Counted from the stretch's first letter, positions 39,578 to 50,509 are shown. The stretch: DNA of 52,500 nucleotides from Tubiluchus corallicola (GCA_030141605.1 JAQGDQ010000866.1:1-52500); one strand, 5' to 3'. Program-made: numbers and translations. Notes: generated by a model not told the origin, from the sequence alone.

Positions 39578-39899
39578 TCCTCCCACCTTGAAACGAAAAT
39601 AATTAGAGTGTCAATACATGTCAATACAATACAAAATGTCAAATAAATGAAACAATGCAAATTAGGAGGTATGTCATTAAAGATCAGGTGCATTCTAAGG
39701 GGTAGAGGAGACAAAGGGGACGGCGAGTAAGGCGTCCGTGACTCCTGATGTAGGCGGCTCGTGGATTTCCGTCTCGACCGGGAATCAGTGATTCGATCCT
39801 CCCTAGTGGCCAACGCCATCGAGGTAGAGGCTTGGAATGGACGAGAACGATGTCTCCTTCCTTCGGAGTAGCTGGAGATCTTGTCTTGGTTCTCCATTG

Positions 39900-42203
39900 T
39901 CATAAGGATAGAAGGTACTCGTTCCTCCATCTGGACCAAAGATGTGTGCTGATGGTGAGACGATGTTTCCATCTCCTCTGTAGATCTTCAGGAGGTGGTG
40001 AATCGTGGATGCCTATGTCCAAAAGTGCTGGTGGAGTAGCTCCAAAGATGAAGTGTCCTGGAGTCAAAGGTTCATCTCCGGACAAAACGAGAGGGCACCG
40101 ATTGATGCGTTCCTCTAACTCTGTGACCACTGTGGTGAGTTCAGTCAGAGATAAAGATGTGCTGCCAAGTGTCTGGCGACAAGAACGTTTGATAGTTCCG
40201 ATGAGTCTTTCCCAGTAACCTCCCCACCAGGGTGCAGCTTCAGGGATGAAGGTCCAGGTTAGACTCCTCTGCATGTGTTTCGCCAAGCTGACGAATGATC
40301 GAGCGTTGTCGCTGTAGAATTGTGCGGGTCCACGGCGTGCTAAGAACCGACGAATAGCTAGTCCAGTGTCCTTCTCATTGAGTGAGGTGACAACTTCCAT
40401 GTGTATGGCTCTAGTGACGGCACATGTGAACAGAAGAACCCATGATTTGGTCTGGTCGCCAAGATACAATGGGCCGAAGTGATCAAGTCCAGTATGCGCA
40501 AATGGTCGCGCTTCTGTGACTCTGAATGGTGGAAGACTGCCTTCAGTAGAAGTGTATGGTCGTCCTTGAAGCTTCTTGCAGGAAACGCACTTCTGGAGAA
40601 TCTTCTTGACAGTCCTGTGAGGCTTTGGGAGCCAGTAGCATTTGCTAACTTCTGTAGCTGTTGTGGAAACGCCTTGATGATAAAGTTTGTGATGACAATC
40701 CATGATGATAAGTGATGTAAGTGGCGAGCCTGGGTGTAACCAAGGTATCATCTGCTCACCATTTCTCGGTGTACACATAATGAGTTGAAGAGATTTGGAC
40801 CACTGCGGACGAGCATTCCAAAGTGAAGAAGAGGGAGTTACATCACCATCTTTTTGCAAGTTAAGTATGTCTGCAGAGTTGTAAACATACTGACTGTCTC
40901 TGAGAAGAGCGTTTATCGCCTTGACTCTCTCGTGTGGCGTAAGTGGTCCGCCGACGCGAGTTGACTTGAGGAGTCGTGAATTATGAACGAATCTGAGCAC
41001 ATAAGAGGTTATGTTTATAGCTCGTTGTAAGGAAGACCATCGGTCCACAGGAAAAAGTGGTGTCTTCTCTGAGTCTGTAAGAGGAGTTGTTACAGTGAGC
41101 AAAGTGGAGGACTTCTGTTCGCAGACAGAGTAGTTCGACTCCTCCCTGAGTGTGAGAAAAGGTGGACCATGTCTCCAAAGGTCCAGGTGTTGCAAGTAGA
41201 GTAGCTTGCAACCTCGAGTTGGCAGATCTGCGGGATTCTGCGAACTAGGTACGTGAGACCACTCGCATGCTTGCGAGAGTGTGTGGATCTCACGAACTCG
41301 ATTCCTCACGAACACGTCTTTTGGCATACTGCGTATCCATCCGAGTGTTACCATTGAGTCCGAGTAGAAATGTCTGAGACATGATGATAGGACTGGTACA
41401 TGCTGCTGGATGTAAGTCCCTAGACGAGCCCCAAGAAGAGCAGCCATCAGCTCTAAACGTGGAAGAGTCAGAGTCTGTGGTTTAAGTGGGGCTAGTTTGC
41501 TCTTCGAAATGAGTAAGTCGACATTGGTGTCTGTCTTGATGTACGCAACAGCTGCATAAGCTGCCTCACTAGAATCACAAAGGATGTGAAGTTCAGAGTG
41601 TGAAGTCATTGGTACGTATCGAGGAAAGTGTATCCTGGATTCGTGTTGCTGTGTTTCCTCAATGAAACGACCCCATTGTACTGCAGTACTGGAAGGTAGT
41701 TCATCTTCCCAGTTGAGTGACTCTCTCCAGAGTGACTGAAAGAGAATCCTGAGACGTATGGTGAAGGGGGAAATAAATCCCAGAGGATCGAAAATCTTGG
41801 AGATTTCGGCTAGCATTTGACGCTTAGTGATGGGAGGTTCAGATGAAAGCTTCAGGCTGGCGGCTATGGTATCAGATTGATGGCACCAGCTGAGGCCAAG
41901 AACTTTGGTAAAGTCATCAGTGTTGCACTCCCACCGTTCTCTTGTAGAAGAGGAAGAAGTCTGCCAAGCACGAAGGTTCATGCCGGCACTGGCGAAGGCT
42001 TGAATAGCTTCGGATTTGAATGAATCGATGTCGGTTTCGTAGTCGCAACCGGATACGAGATTGTCGACATACATATTGTGCCTAAGAGAGGTGACTGTTG
42101 AAGTCGCCGGTAGGCTGTCTAGATGCATCGCAATGATGGCATGAAGAATGGCGGGGCTTGCAGAACAAATCTGCTGACGTGCTGTTTGCCGTCCAAGTCC
42201 CAA
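39900..42203 (-). pseudogene. Pao/BEL C-terminal reverse transcriptase-RNase H-integrase frame
   Basis: 767 codons, no true ATG start (the first codon is TTG), frameshifted from the upstream frame. The RT catalytic box is YVDN at residues 45-48; D-to-N at the last position is, to my recollection, a known variant in some Pao lineages. A connection region (KIFDPLGFISPF) comes next. RNase H has acidic residues at LCDSSEAA (about 210), LELMAALLGAR and YSDSM. The integrase zinc-binding part is at about 504-542 (H-x4-H...C-x2-C). The DDE core has D574, D632 and E665. The DUF5641 C-terminal domain begins RRWKHRL. A TGA at 39900-39902 ends the frame early; conserved DUF5641-like sequence continues in the same frame after it, so the stop is a mutation. 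Neither protein should be functional. Confidence 0.9.
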
Positions 42204-44608
42204 ATGAATTTGAGAAATTCTCGATCTGGAGGCGAGATTCCAATCATCAGGAAGGCTTTCTCGATATCAGCAATTAGACCAATTTGGTGACTGCGGAAAC
42301 GTACCAGAATGGCTAAAAGGTCGCTGAGCATGTTGGGACCGGTTACCAGACAATCGTTGATGCTGAGGCCAATGGTAGGCTTTGCTGAGCCGTTGAAAAC
42401 AACTCGCAACTTTGTTCCTTGGATGAGACTATGATGGGGTAGGAAATTGCCACCATCTGTGTTAGGTGCGTCTTCAATGATTCCAAGGGTTTGCCACTCT
42501 TTTAAAGAGTCTCTGTATCGATGTTGCCGTTCTGGAGGCAACCTGTAGAAAGATCGACTATGTGCCAAGGCTTGTTGTTTAGTGAACTGTGGACGTTCGA
42601 ACCCAGCCCATGGCAAAGTAGTCTCGTATCGACCATCAATGTGTTTGATGGATAAAGGAAACTCGTCCTTTTCCGTGTCAGGATGAATGTTCATGGACTC
42701 CAACTGCCACCAAGATTCACAGATATTGGCATCTGCATTCCTAGAGTACAGAGTGCGTACAAGAGGAACCAAGGAGGAATGTTGTGACAGGGAGTTAGGA
42801 ACGCAACCACTCAAGGTCCAACCAAAGATGGTAGGAATCAGCATAAGATTGGAGTGGAAGATGGGAGCATTAGGGGTAAAGATGTGAGGAAGGGCATCAT
42901 TACCAACCAATACATCAATAGGCAATTGTAATTGACTGTAATCATCAGCATAATCTAAACCTTGTGGTAACATAGTTAAGCACGACAATTCAACACCCTG
43001 AAGGGGTGAACATATGAAGGGAACAACCCAACAATTCATAAAATACCATTGATCATCATACATACTACGCAGTTTGAACTCATATTTCTGTCTGTTAATT
43101 GAGGAAGTATTCGTCCCACCAAAAGTTTGAACTTGAAACAACTTACATTGAGTAGCCCGTTTGCGTTGAATTTGTTGACTGAGAGCTTCGCTGATGTAAG
43201 TCTCTTCCGATCCACTATCCAGGAGTAGACGAACCGGACGATCAATTCCATCCATGTGGACAAGAACTGTCTGTAGAACGGTGCGGTGACCATTGCTGGT
43301 AGTTTTCACCATGCAGTTGAGTTTAGAAGAAGGCGGATCACAAACAACACTAGGAGAACTTCCGCTGAATGCACTGTTTGAAGAAACACGATGCAGCAGT
43401 GTATGATGCAAGGAACCACATTCTTGACACACATTCTTGGATGTGCACTGTTGTAATCGATGTGACCATAAACAATTGAAACACAAGTGTCTGTCCCTGA
43501 TGAGCTGCTGTCGAGCATCAACGGACAAGCTTAAGAACTTCTGACAATGGAAAGGGGTTCTGCACGAATCGCCACACAATAAACATGACTGACTGTTATT
43601 GGTGCCCCTTGTCAGAAATGTAGAACGTTTACTAGAACACTGTTTCACAGTTGGTTGAGGAGGCTTCTCGACGAAGTAGTTGACTTCTCTGACACGCTCA
43701 CGAGCTTGGATGTCATCTCTGAGAAACTCCATAAGTTCCGTGACTGTACCTTCTTCGTCCGCATCCTTCTTTGCCCATTGGAGACGAAGATGTGAAGGAA
43801 TACGAGACAACAGGACCGGTATTAGTAACCGACCATAAGAATCCGAAGTGGCATGGAGGGCTTCGAGACCCCGTACGTTTGTCTCAAGTTGATCGAGCAC
43901 TTTACGAAGTGGCTTCGCATCGAGAGAGGTGCATGGTTGCAATCGAAGAAGTGCTGACATATGCGCACTTATTAGTGCTTCTTTGCGTCCGAACCGACGC
44001 TCAAGTAGATGAATGGCGGTTGCATAATTAGCTGAAGAAAGAGGCAACCCGGCAATGGCTGTGGCAGGCTCACCGCATAGTTGACCTTTCAAGTAAGTGA
44101 ACTTCTGCACAGGTGCTAAATGCTCATGAGAATGAACAGCAGCATCGAACTGCTCCCAGAACGCCAGCCATTCCAGAATCTGGCCATCAAATTTCGGCAG
44201 TATTAGCTTAGGTAAGCGAGTAAAAGCTGTTGAACGAGCAAGTGAATTGTCAGAGAGAGTGTCAGCTCGGCTGACACCTGCGGCAGGACCAGTGGTAGGA
44301 TGGTCAGCTGCGGAAGCAGGGCCAAGAAATTGATTGGCACGATGTACTTCACGTGTAATTCGCCATTTGTACTCATCAGCAGATTCGACTTCCTCATCGA
44401 GTGATACCTGTTCGGCGTCAGCGTCTAACAACTGTGACAAGATGTTGTTGTCTGCTTCAAACAGGCGTTCTGCCCTTTCAGTAACAATTGATAAGAGAAG
44501 GCTTACCTCTTCTTTCCTCGGAATCTCTTGATTTAGCTCGTCAGCCTTAGTGAGTGAAGATCTCAGAGCTCGACGAACTCGTTTAGTTTTCTCCACTTGC
44601 TCCGTCAT
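42119..44608 (-). pseudogene. Pao/BEL Gag-protease and N-terminal reverse transcriptase frame
   Basis: 829 codons from an ATG at 44608. Domains in order: a basic, helical N-terminus, and a DUF1759-type Gag region at about residues 130-300 with LPKFDGQILEW. Cys/His zinc-knuckle-type motifs lie at about 342-405 (CLLCGDSC, CFNC, CQEC). An aspartic protease has DSGSE at 464-468. The N-terminal half of reverse transcriptase (RVVFNGSAK, LSDLLAILVRFR, DIEKAF) closes the frame. The frame ends abnormally inside the RT domain, just after FVLQAPP. The next frame, overlapping by 85 bp, carries the rest of RT. In intact Pao elements these lie in one polyprotein, so this is a disabling lesion and not a programmed shift. 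The segment that normally precedes the SPAIL block is also shortened. Confidence 0.88.
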
Positions 44609-44665
44609 GTTGACGACAGAAGTAGAAGTCCTGTGTGGTTATCCCTGTGCGCTGTCTGGGCTCGA

Positions 44666-44683
44666 ATCCGGCTCGAAGGACCA
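44666..44683 (-). other. Primer-binding site of the Pao/BEL element
   Basis: The minus strand begins TGGTCCTTCGAGCCGG two bases inside the 5' LTR, complementary to a tRNA 3' end terminating in CCA. The plus-strand sequence extends into a T-loop-like CTCGAAT, so tRNA similarity continues past the usual 18 bases. I have not assigned the tRNA isotype. Confidence 0.75.
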
Positions 44684-44685
44684 TA

Positions 44686-45118
44686 TGTGAAAGATATTTG
44701 TGAAGACGAAATTGAACACTGGTATAAACAACTAAACACAAGATTAAATATTTGCACAAGAACTGAAACACTTTTATTGCACTAAATACACATGAGTAAA
44801 ATGCACAAGTAGAATGATGATCACAACTGCTGCACAGCACTGAGTGTGTGACAGAGAGACAGTGTGTAACATGACTGCACTGCCTGAGACAGAGAGTGAC
44901 TAGCAGTGAAATCTAGCCAGTTTATATATGTAGAGAAGTATGCAAGAACTGGGCTTCACATATCCCATTACAGAAAAATAGGGGAGATACAGTGAGTTTG
45001 AATATTCATTGGAACATACAATTGCATTAAGGGGTGAATTCAACTAGTAAATGTTTCGAATAAACAAGTAACGAATCAATAGATGGCAGCACCTAAATAT
45101 ACAGTTATAACTTTCACA
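44686..45118 (-). repeat. 5' LTR of the Pao/BEL element
   Basis: 433 bp with matching terminal inverted bases: TGTGAAAG at 44686 and CTTTCACA ending at 45118. Two bases separate it from the primer-binding site. Its outer end abuts the 43-bp satellite directly. Confidence 0.9.
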
Positions 45119-48100
45119 TTGTGTTTCTTACAGGTGTATCATTGTGTGTCTCATATCATCATTGTGTTTCTTACAGGCGTATCATTGTGTGTCTCATATC
45201 ATCATTGTGTTTCTTACAGACGTATCATTGTGTGTCTCATATCATCACTGTGTTTCTTACAGGCATATCATTGTGTGCCTCATATCATCTCATCATCACT
45301 GTGTTTATTACAGGCGTATCATTGTGTGCCTCATATCATCATTGTGTTTCTTACAGGCATATCATTGTGTGCCTCATATCATCACTGTGTTTCTTACAGG
45401 CATATCATTGTGTGCCTCATATCATCACTGTGTTTCTTACAGCCGTATCATTGTGTGCCTCATATCATCACTGTGTTTCTTACAGGCGTATCATTGTGTG
45501 CCTCATATCATCATTGTGTTTCTTACAGGCATATCATTGTGTGCCTCATATCATCATTGTGTTTCTTACAGGCATATCATTGTGTGCCTCATATCATCAC
45601 TGTGTTTCTTACAGGCATATCATTGTGTGCCTCATATCATCACTGTGTTTCTTACAGGCGTATCATTGTGTGCCTCATATCATCTCATCATCATTGTGTT
45701 TCTTACAGGCGTATCATTGTGTGTCTCATATCATTGCATCGTCACTGTGTTTCTTGCAGGCGTATCATTGTGTGCCTCATATCATCATCGTGTTTCTTAC
45801 AGGCATATCATTGTGTGCCTCATATCATATCATCATCACTCTGTTTCTTACAGGCGTATCATTGTGTGCCTCATATCATATCATCATCACTCTGTTTCTT
45901 ACAGGCATATCATTGTGTGCCTCATATCATATCATCACTGTGTTTCTTACAGGCATATCATTGTGTGCCTCATATCATCATTGTGTTTCTTACAGGCGTA
46001 TCATTGTGTGTCTCATATCATCATTGTGTTTCTTACAGGCGTATCATTGTGTGCCTCATATCATCTCATCATCACTGTGTTTATTACAGGCGTATCATTG
46101 TGTGCCTCATATCATATCATCATCACTCTGTTTCTTACAGACGTATCATTGTGTGTCTCATATCATCATTGTGTTTCTTACAGGCATATCATTGTGTGCC
46201 TCATATCATCTCATCATCACTGTATTTATTACAGACGTATCATTGTGTGTCTCATATCATCATTGTGTTTTTTACAGGCATATCATTGTGTGCCTCATAT
46301 CTTCACTGTGTTTCTTACGGGCATATCATTGTGTGCCTCATATCATCATTGTGTTTTTTACAAGCGTATCATTGTGTGCCTCATATCATCTCATCATCAC
46401 TGTGTTTCTTACAGGCATATCATTGTGTGCCTCATATCATCTCATCATCACTGTGTTTCTTACAGGCATATCATTGTGTGCCTCATATCATCTCATCATC
46501 ATAGTGTTTCTTACAGGCGTATCATTGTGTGTCTCATATCATAATTGTGTTTCTTACAGGCGTATCATTGTGTGCCTCATATCATCTCATCATCACTGTG
46601 TTTCTTACAGGCGTATCATTGTGTGCCTCATATCATCATTGTGTTTCTTACAGGCATATCATCGTGTGCCTCATATCATATCATCATCACTCTGTTTCTT
46701 ACAGGCATATCATTGTGTGCCTCATAGCATCTCATCATCATTGTGTTTCTTACAGGCGTATCATTGTGTGTCTCATATCACCATTGTGTTTCTTACAGGC
46801 GTATCATTGTGTGCCTCATATCATCTCATCATCACTGTGTTTATTACAGGCGTATCATTGTGTGCCTCATATCATATCATCATCACTCTGTTTCTTACAG
46901 ACGTATCATTGTGTGTCTCATATCATCATTGTGTTTCTTACAGGCATATCATTGTGTGCCTCATATCATCTCATCATCACTGTGTTTATTACAGACGTAT
47001 CATTGTGTGTCTCATATCATCATTGTGTTTCTTACAGGCGTATCATTGTGTGCCTCATATCATCTCATCATCACTGTGTTTATTACAGGCACACATTTGC
47101 CTCATATCATCACTGTGTTTCTTACAGGCATATCATTGTGTGCCTCATATCATCACTGTGTTTCTTACAGGCATATCATTGTGTGTCTCATATCATCATT
47201 GTGTTTCTTACAGGCGTATCATTGTGTGCCTCATATCATCACTGTGTTTCTTACAGGCATATCATTGTGTGTCTCATATCATCATTGTGTTTCTTACAGG
47301 CGTATCATTGTGTGCCTCATATCATATCATCATCACTCTGTTTCTTACAGGCGTATCATTGTGTGCCTCATATCATCACTGTGTTTCTTACAGGCATATC
47401 ATTGTGTGTCTCATATCATCATTGTGTTTCTTACAGGCGTATCATTGTGTGTCTCATATCATCATTGTGTTTCTTACAGGCGTATCATTGTGTGCCTCAT
47501 ATCATCATCTGTGTTTCTTACAGGCATATCATTGTGTGTCTCATATCATCATTGTGTTTCTTACAGGCGTATCATTGTGTGCCTCATATCATATCATCAT
47601 CACTCTGTTTCTTACAGGCGTATCATTGTGTGCCTCATATCATCACTGTGTTTCTTACAGGCATATCATTGTGTGTCTCATATCATCATTGTGTTTCTTA
47701 CAGGCTATCATTGTGTGTCTCATATCATCATGTGTTTCTTACAGGCGTATCATTGTGTGTTCATTTGTTTCTTACAGGCGTATCATTGTGTGCCTCATAT
47801 CATATCATCATCACTCTGTTTCTTACAGACGTATCATTGTGTGTCTCATATCATCATTGTGTTTCTTACAGGCATATCATTGTGTGTCTCATATCATCAT
47901 TGTGTTTCTTACAGGCATATCATTGTGTGTCTCATATCATCATTGTGTTTCTTACAGGCGTATCATTGTGTGTCTCATATCATCATTGTGTTTCTTACAG
48001 GCGTATCATTGTGTGTCTCATATCATCATTGTGTTTCTTACAGGCGTATCATTGTGTGTCTCATATCATCATTGTGTTTCTTACAGGCGTATCATTGTGT

Positions 48101-49107
48101 GCCTCATATCATCACTGTGTTTCTTACAGGCATATCATTGTGTGCCTCATATCATCTCATCATCATTGTGTTTCTTACAGGGGTATCATTGTGTGCCTCA
48201 TATCATATCATCATCATTGTGTTTCTTACAGGCATATCATTGTGTGCCTCATATCATCACTGTGTTTCTTACAGGCATATCATTGTGTGCCTCATATCAT
48301 CACTGTGTTTCTTACAGGCATATCATTGTGTGCCTCATATCATCACTGTGTTTCTTACAGGCGTATCATTGTGTGCCTCATATCATCACTGTGTTTCTTA
48401 CAGGCATATCATTGTGTGTCTCATATCATCATTGTGTTTCTTACAGGCATATCATTGTGTGCCTCATATCATCATTGTGTTTCTTACAGGCGTATCATTG
48501 TGTGCCTCATATCATCATTGTGTTTCTTACAGGCGTATCATTGTGTGCCTCATATCATATCATCATCACTGTGTTTCTTACAGGCGTATCATTGTGTGCC
48601 TCATATCATCATTGTGTTTCTTACAGGCATATCATTGTGTGTCTCATATCATCATTGTGTTTCTTACAGGCGTATCATTGTGTGTCTCATATCATCATTG
48701 TGTTTCTTACAGGCGTATCATTGTGTGTCTCATATCATCATTGTGTTTCTTACAGGCGTATCATTGTGTGCCTCATATCATCACTGTGTTTCTTACAGGC
48801 ATATCATTGTGTGTCTCATATCATCACTCTGTTTCTTACAGGCGTATCATTGTGTGCCTCATATCATCACTGTGTTTCTTACAGGCATATCATTGTGTGT
48901 CTCATATCATCATTGTGTTTCTTACAGGCGTATCATTGTGTGTCTCATATCATCATTGTGTTTCTTACGGGCATATCATTGTGTGCCTCATATCATCACT
49001 TTGTTTCTTACAGGCATATCATTGTGTGCCTCATATCATCTCATCATCACTGTGTTTCTTACAGGCATATAATTGTGTGCCTCATATCATCACTGTGTTT
49101 CTTACAG
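45119..49107 (+). repeat. 43-bp satellite built from a 3' splice site
   Basis: About 90 head-to-tail monomers, mostly 43 bp (for example starts at 45121 and 45164). A 48-bp variant has an extra TCATC or ATCAT. Each monomer contains, in order, CTCATATCATCA (branchpoint-like CTCAT), TGTGTTTC, TTACAG, and then G(C)GTATCATTG or GCATATCATTG. The final monomer runs straight into the PIGN exon: its TTACAG at 49102-49107 is the exon's acceptor and its GCATATCATTG is the exon's first 11 bases. AG occurs almost only in TTACAG; it is lost in units near 46319 and 48969 (TTACGG). The sense strand lacks stop codons in all three frames, which yields spurious frames of up to 1332 codons. The left edge is the Pao 5' LTR. 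Confidence 0.95.
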
Positions 49108-49229
49108 GCATATCATTGACGAAGTTGGATCCTGGGGTGTTTCTCACACACGTGTTCCTACTGAATCTAGACCAGGTAATGTTGCAGTTATTGCTGGCTT
49201 CTATGAGGATGTGGCTTCGGTAACTAAAG
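49108..49229 (+). CDS. PIGN: PIGN exon following the satellite
   Basis: 122 nt. It starts with G completing an AG|G Arg codon from the missing upstream exon and continues [10 protein letters not shown] to SVTK plus one base. The acceptor is the last satellite monomer. The phase-correct donor is AAAG|GTATGT at 49229/49230. A second AAAG|GTAATT lies 23 bp downstream. Confidence 0.93.
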
Positions 49230-50463
49230 GTATGTGGCTTCAGTAACTAAAGGTAATTGTTTGTAAGCATAAACTCCTCGTGGTTTATCGTTATTTGTCT
49301 AGCTACATTGGTTCATAGTTCGTATATTATATTCTTTCTGATGTTGTGATATGCTAAATGAAAATGTAGTTCAACATGCAGCGTGATATACGAAAAGTCC
49401 TCAAATTTTAAGTTTAAAAGTCCAAAATTCTGCTTCACCTCTGTGATCTCAATTGAATATATTTGAACTCAGAGGTACGGCACCTGCTTTTTGTGCAATG
49501 TGTTTCCGGCATGCAGCTGCTACTGCACGTCTAACCGCGAATGATGAAGTGCATGTAACAGCGAAGAACTAGATGCACCGAATGCGAGGTTACGTTTCTG
49601 CGGTTCGTTCGCATAAGTCTTTCTTGAAAAATGAGCAGGTTTTGTCGGATAGACGTTTTGAGCTACAAGTTTATAAGATTGGGTCCGGTTTTTCCTTTAA
49701 GAAGACTGCGAAGTCGTGTAGTGACCAAGAAAGACAAACGTATCTGATCTGTCAAGGACAGGAGGCAGCGCTGGCATTATCTCATGTGCCAAACAAATTC
49801 TAGTTTTCCGTTTCTCGTGTTACGATATTGGGGTTTATAACTTGTTCCATAACAACGTAGCAATAATATTTTATAATCACCTGATATTATACTAAACTTA
49901 TTTTACATCAAAATGGAATTTATTGCTGACCGGCTTCAAACAAAACTGTTCATTATCAAGAGCTTCCAAAAGAAAGAAATTTTCCAGAATTTAGAAACAA
50001 CATCGAAATACAATTCAGTAGTTAATAGCCAAAAGATATATGATATAATATTAGATAGATAATTTAACAAATTACATATCTTGATTGGTACGAAACTATT
50101 TAACACTCCACAAACTAACAAATATGTCAGTTGTAACAAAACTGTCAGTTCTATACTATCTGTCTTAGTTATTAACTACTGAATTGCATTTCAATGTTGT
50201 TTCTAAATTTTGGTAAATTTCTATCTCTTAGATGCCTTGATAATGAACAGTTTGTTCGAAGTCTGTCGGCAATGAACTCTATTTTGACGTAGTTACATTT
50301 GTTCTTCCAAATATGGATAATTCTAAGCTTATTTTATATTGATACAGTTTTTATCTTGTAACAGGCTGGAAAGAAAACCCTGTTGAATTCGACTCATTGT
50401 TTAATGAAAGTCGTTACACTTGGTGTTGGGGCAGCCCAGACATCTTGCCAATGTTTGCAAAAG
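49108..50463 (+). CDS. PIGN: GPI ethanolamine phosphate transferase 1 (PIG-N), two internal exons
   Basis: PIG-N adds ethanolamine phosphate to the first mannose of the GPI-anchor precursor in the ER membrane. Its catalytic domain is luminal and of the alkaline phosphatase superfamily. Two exons are visible, 49108-49229 and 50365-50463, joined in phase 1 across a split Gly codon. Together they encode [40 protein letters not shown], then [20 protein letters not shown] and [13 protein letters not shown]. This is near-identical to the corresponding region of animal PIGN. The preceding exon(s), with the N-terminal membrane segment and the catalytic VADGLRAD motif, are not in the window. The following exons, beginning with the usual ASGDHVYTY block, lie beyond its right edge. 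Whether the gene is functional cannot be judged from two exons. Confidence 0.93.
49208..49255 (+). repeat. 23-bp tandem duplication of the PIGN exon's donor end
   Basis: ATGTGGCTTCGGTAACTAAAGGT is followed at once by the same sequence with one G-to-A change. The exon end and its 5' splice site are therefore duplicated. Use of the second donor would add 23 nt containing an in-frame TAA. Confidence 0.85.
49465..49700 (+). repeat. Dispersed repeat, copy B
   Basis: Second copy of the repeat at 37057-37290, in the same orientation. It is located in the PIGN intron and ends in the shared ATTGGGTCCGGTTTTT. Confidence 0.55.
49906..50290. mobile_element. Foldback (long inverted repeat) element in PIGN intron
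   Basis: Arms at about 49906-50026 and 50170-50290 are inverted copies. For example ACTGTTCATTATCAAG, TTTAGAAACAACAT and AATTCAGTAGTTAAT on the left recur reverse-complemented on the right. The stem is about 120 bp with mismatches and the spacer about 143 bp. No transposase is present. A foldback MITE or an inverted duplication would both fit. Confidence 0.75.
50365..50463 (+). CDS. PIGN: PIGN exon, [10 protein letters not shown] block
   Basis: 99 nt, acceptor TTGTAACAG and donor GTAAGC, phase 1 to phase 1. It encodes [19 protein letters not shown] and [12 protein letters not shown]. The Cys in TWCWG replaces the Ser usual in vertebrates. Confidence 0.95.
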
Positions 50464-50509
50464 GTAAGCATGCTGAACAAGTTTCTGAACTCTATTTCAG
50501 TTCACAGTA

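Larger units (their letters stand above)
39166..45118 (-). mobile_element. Pao/BEL LTR retrotransposon, recent but broken
   Basis: About 5.95 kb, minus-strand orientation. The 5' LTR is 44686-45118 and the 3' LTR is 39166-39577. The primer-binding site lies at 44666-44683 and the polypurine tract just inside the 3' LTR (39578-39590, purine-rich on the minus strand). The gag-protease-RT frame (42119-44608) and the RT-RNaseH-integrase frame (39900-42203) follow the Pao/BEL order. The LTRs differ by only a few substitutions plus one 8-bp indel, so insertion was recent. The element is defective: there is a frameshift in RT, a premature stop near the end of pol, and the outer 13 bp of the 3' LTR are lost. 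No target-site duplication is visible. Its terminal inverted bases are TGTGAAAG...CTTTCACA, intact only in the 5' LTR. Confidence 0.93.

Noticed and set aside
42119-42203. Programmed ribosomal frameshift between the two Pao frames
   Set aside because: Pao/BEL elements usually have one continuous polyprotein. The break lies inside the RT domain, and the overlap shows no slippery heptamer with structure that I could support.
45119-49107. CRISPR array
   Set aside because: There are no unique spacers. The units are contiguous near-identical monomers, and the DNA is from an animal with spliced genes.
45083-49223. Very long plus-strand open frames (up to 1332 codons) encoding Cys/Ile/Ser/His-rich repeats
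   Set aside because: All three frames are open at once because the satellite monomer has no stops. The frames begin in the LTR or satellite and have no protein-like composition. They are treated as a repeat, not genes.
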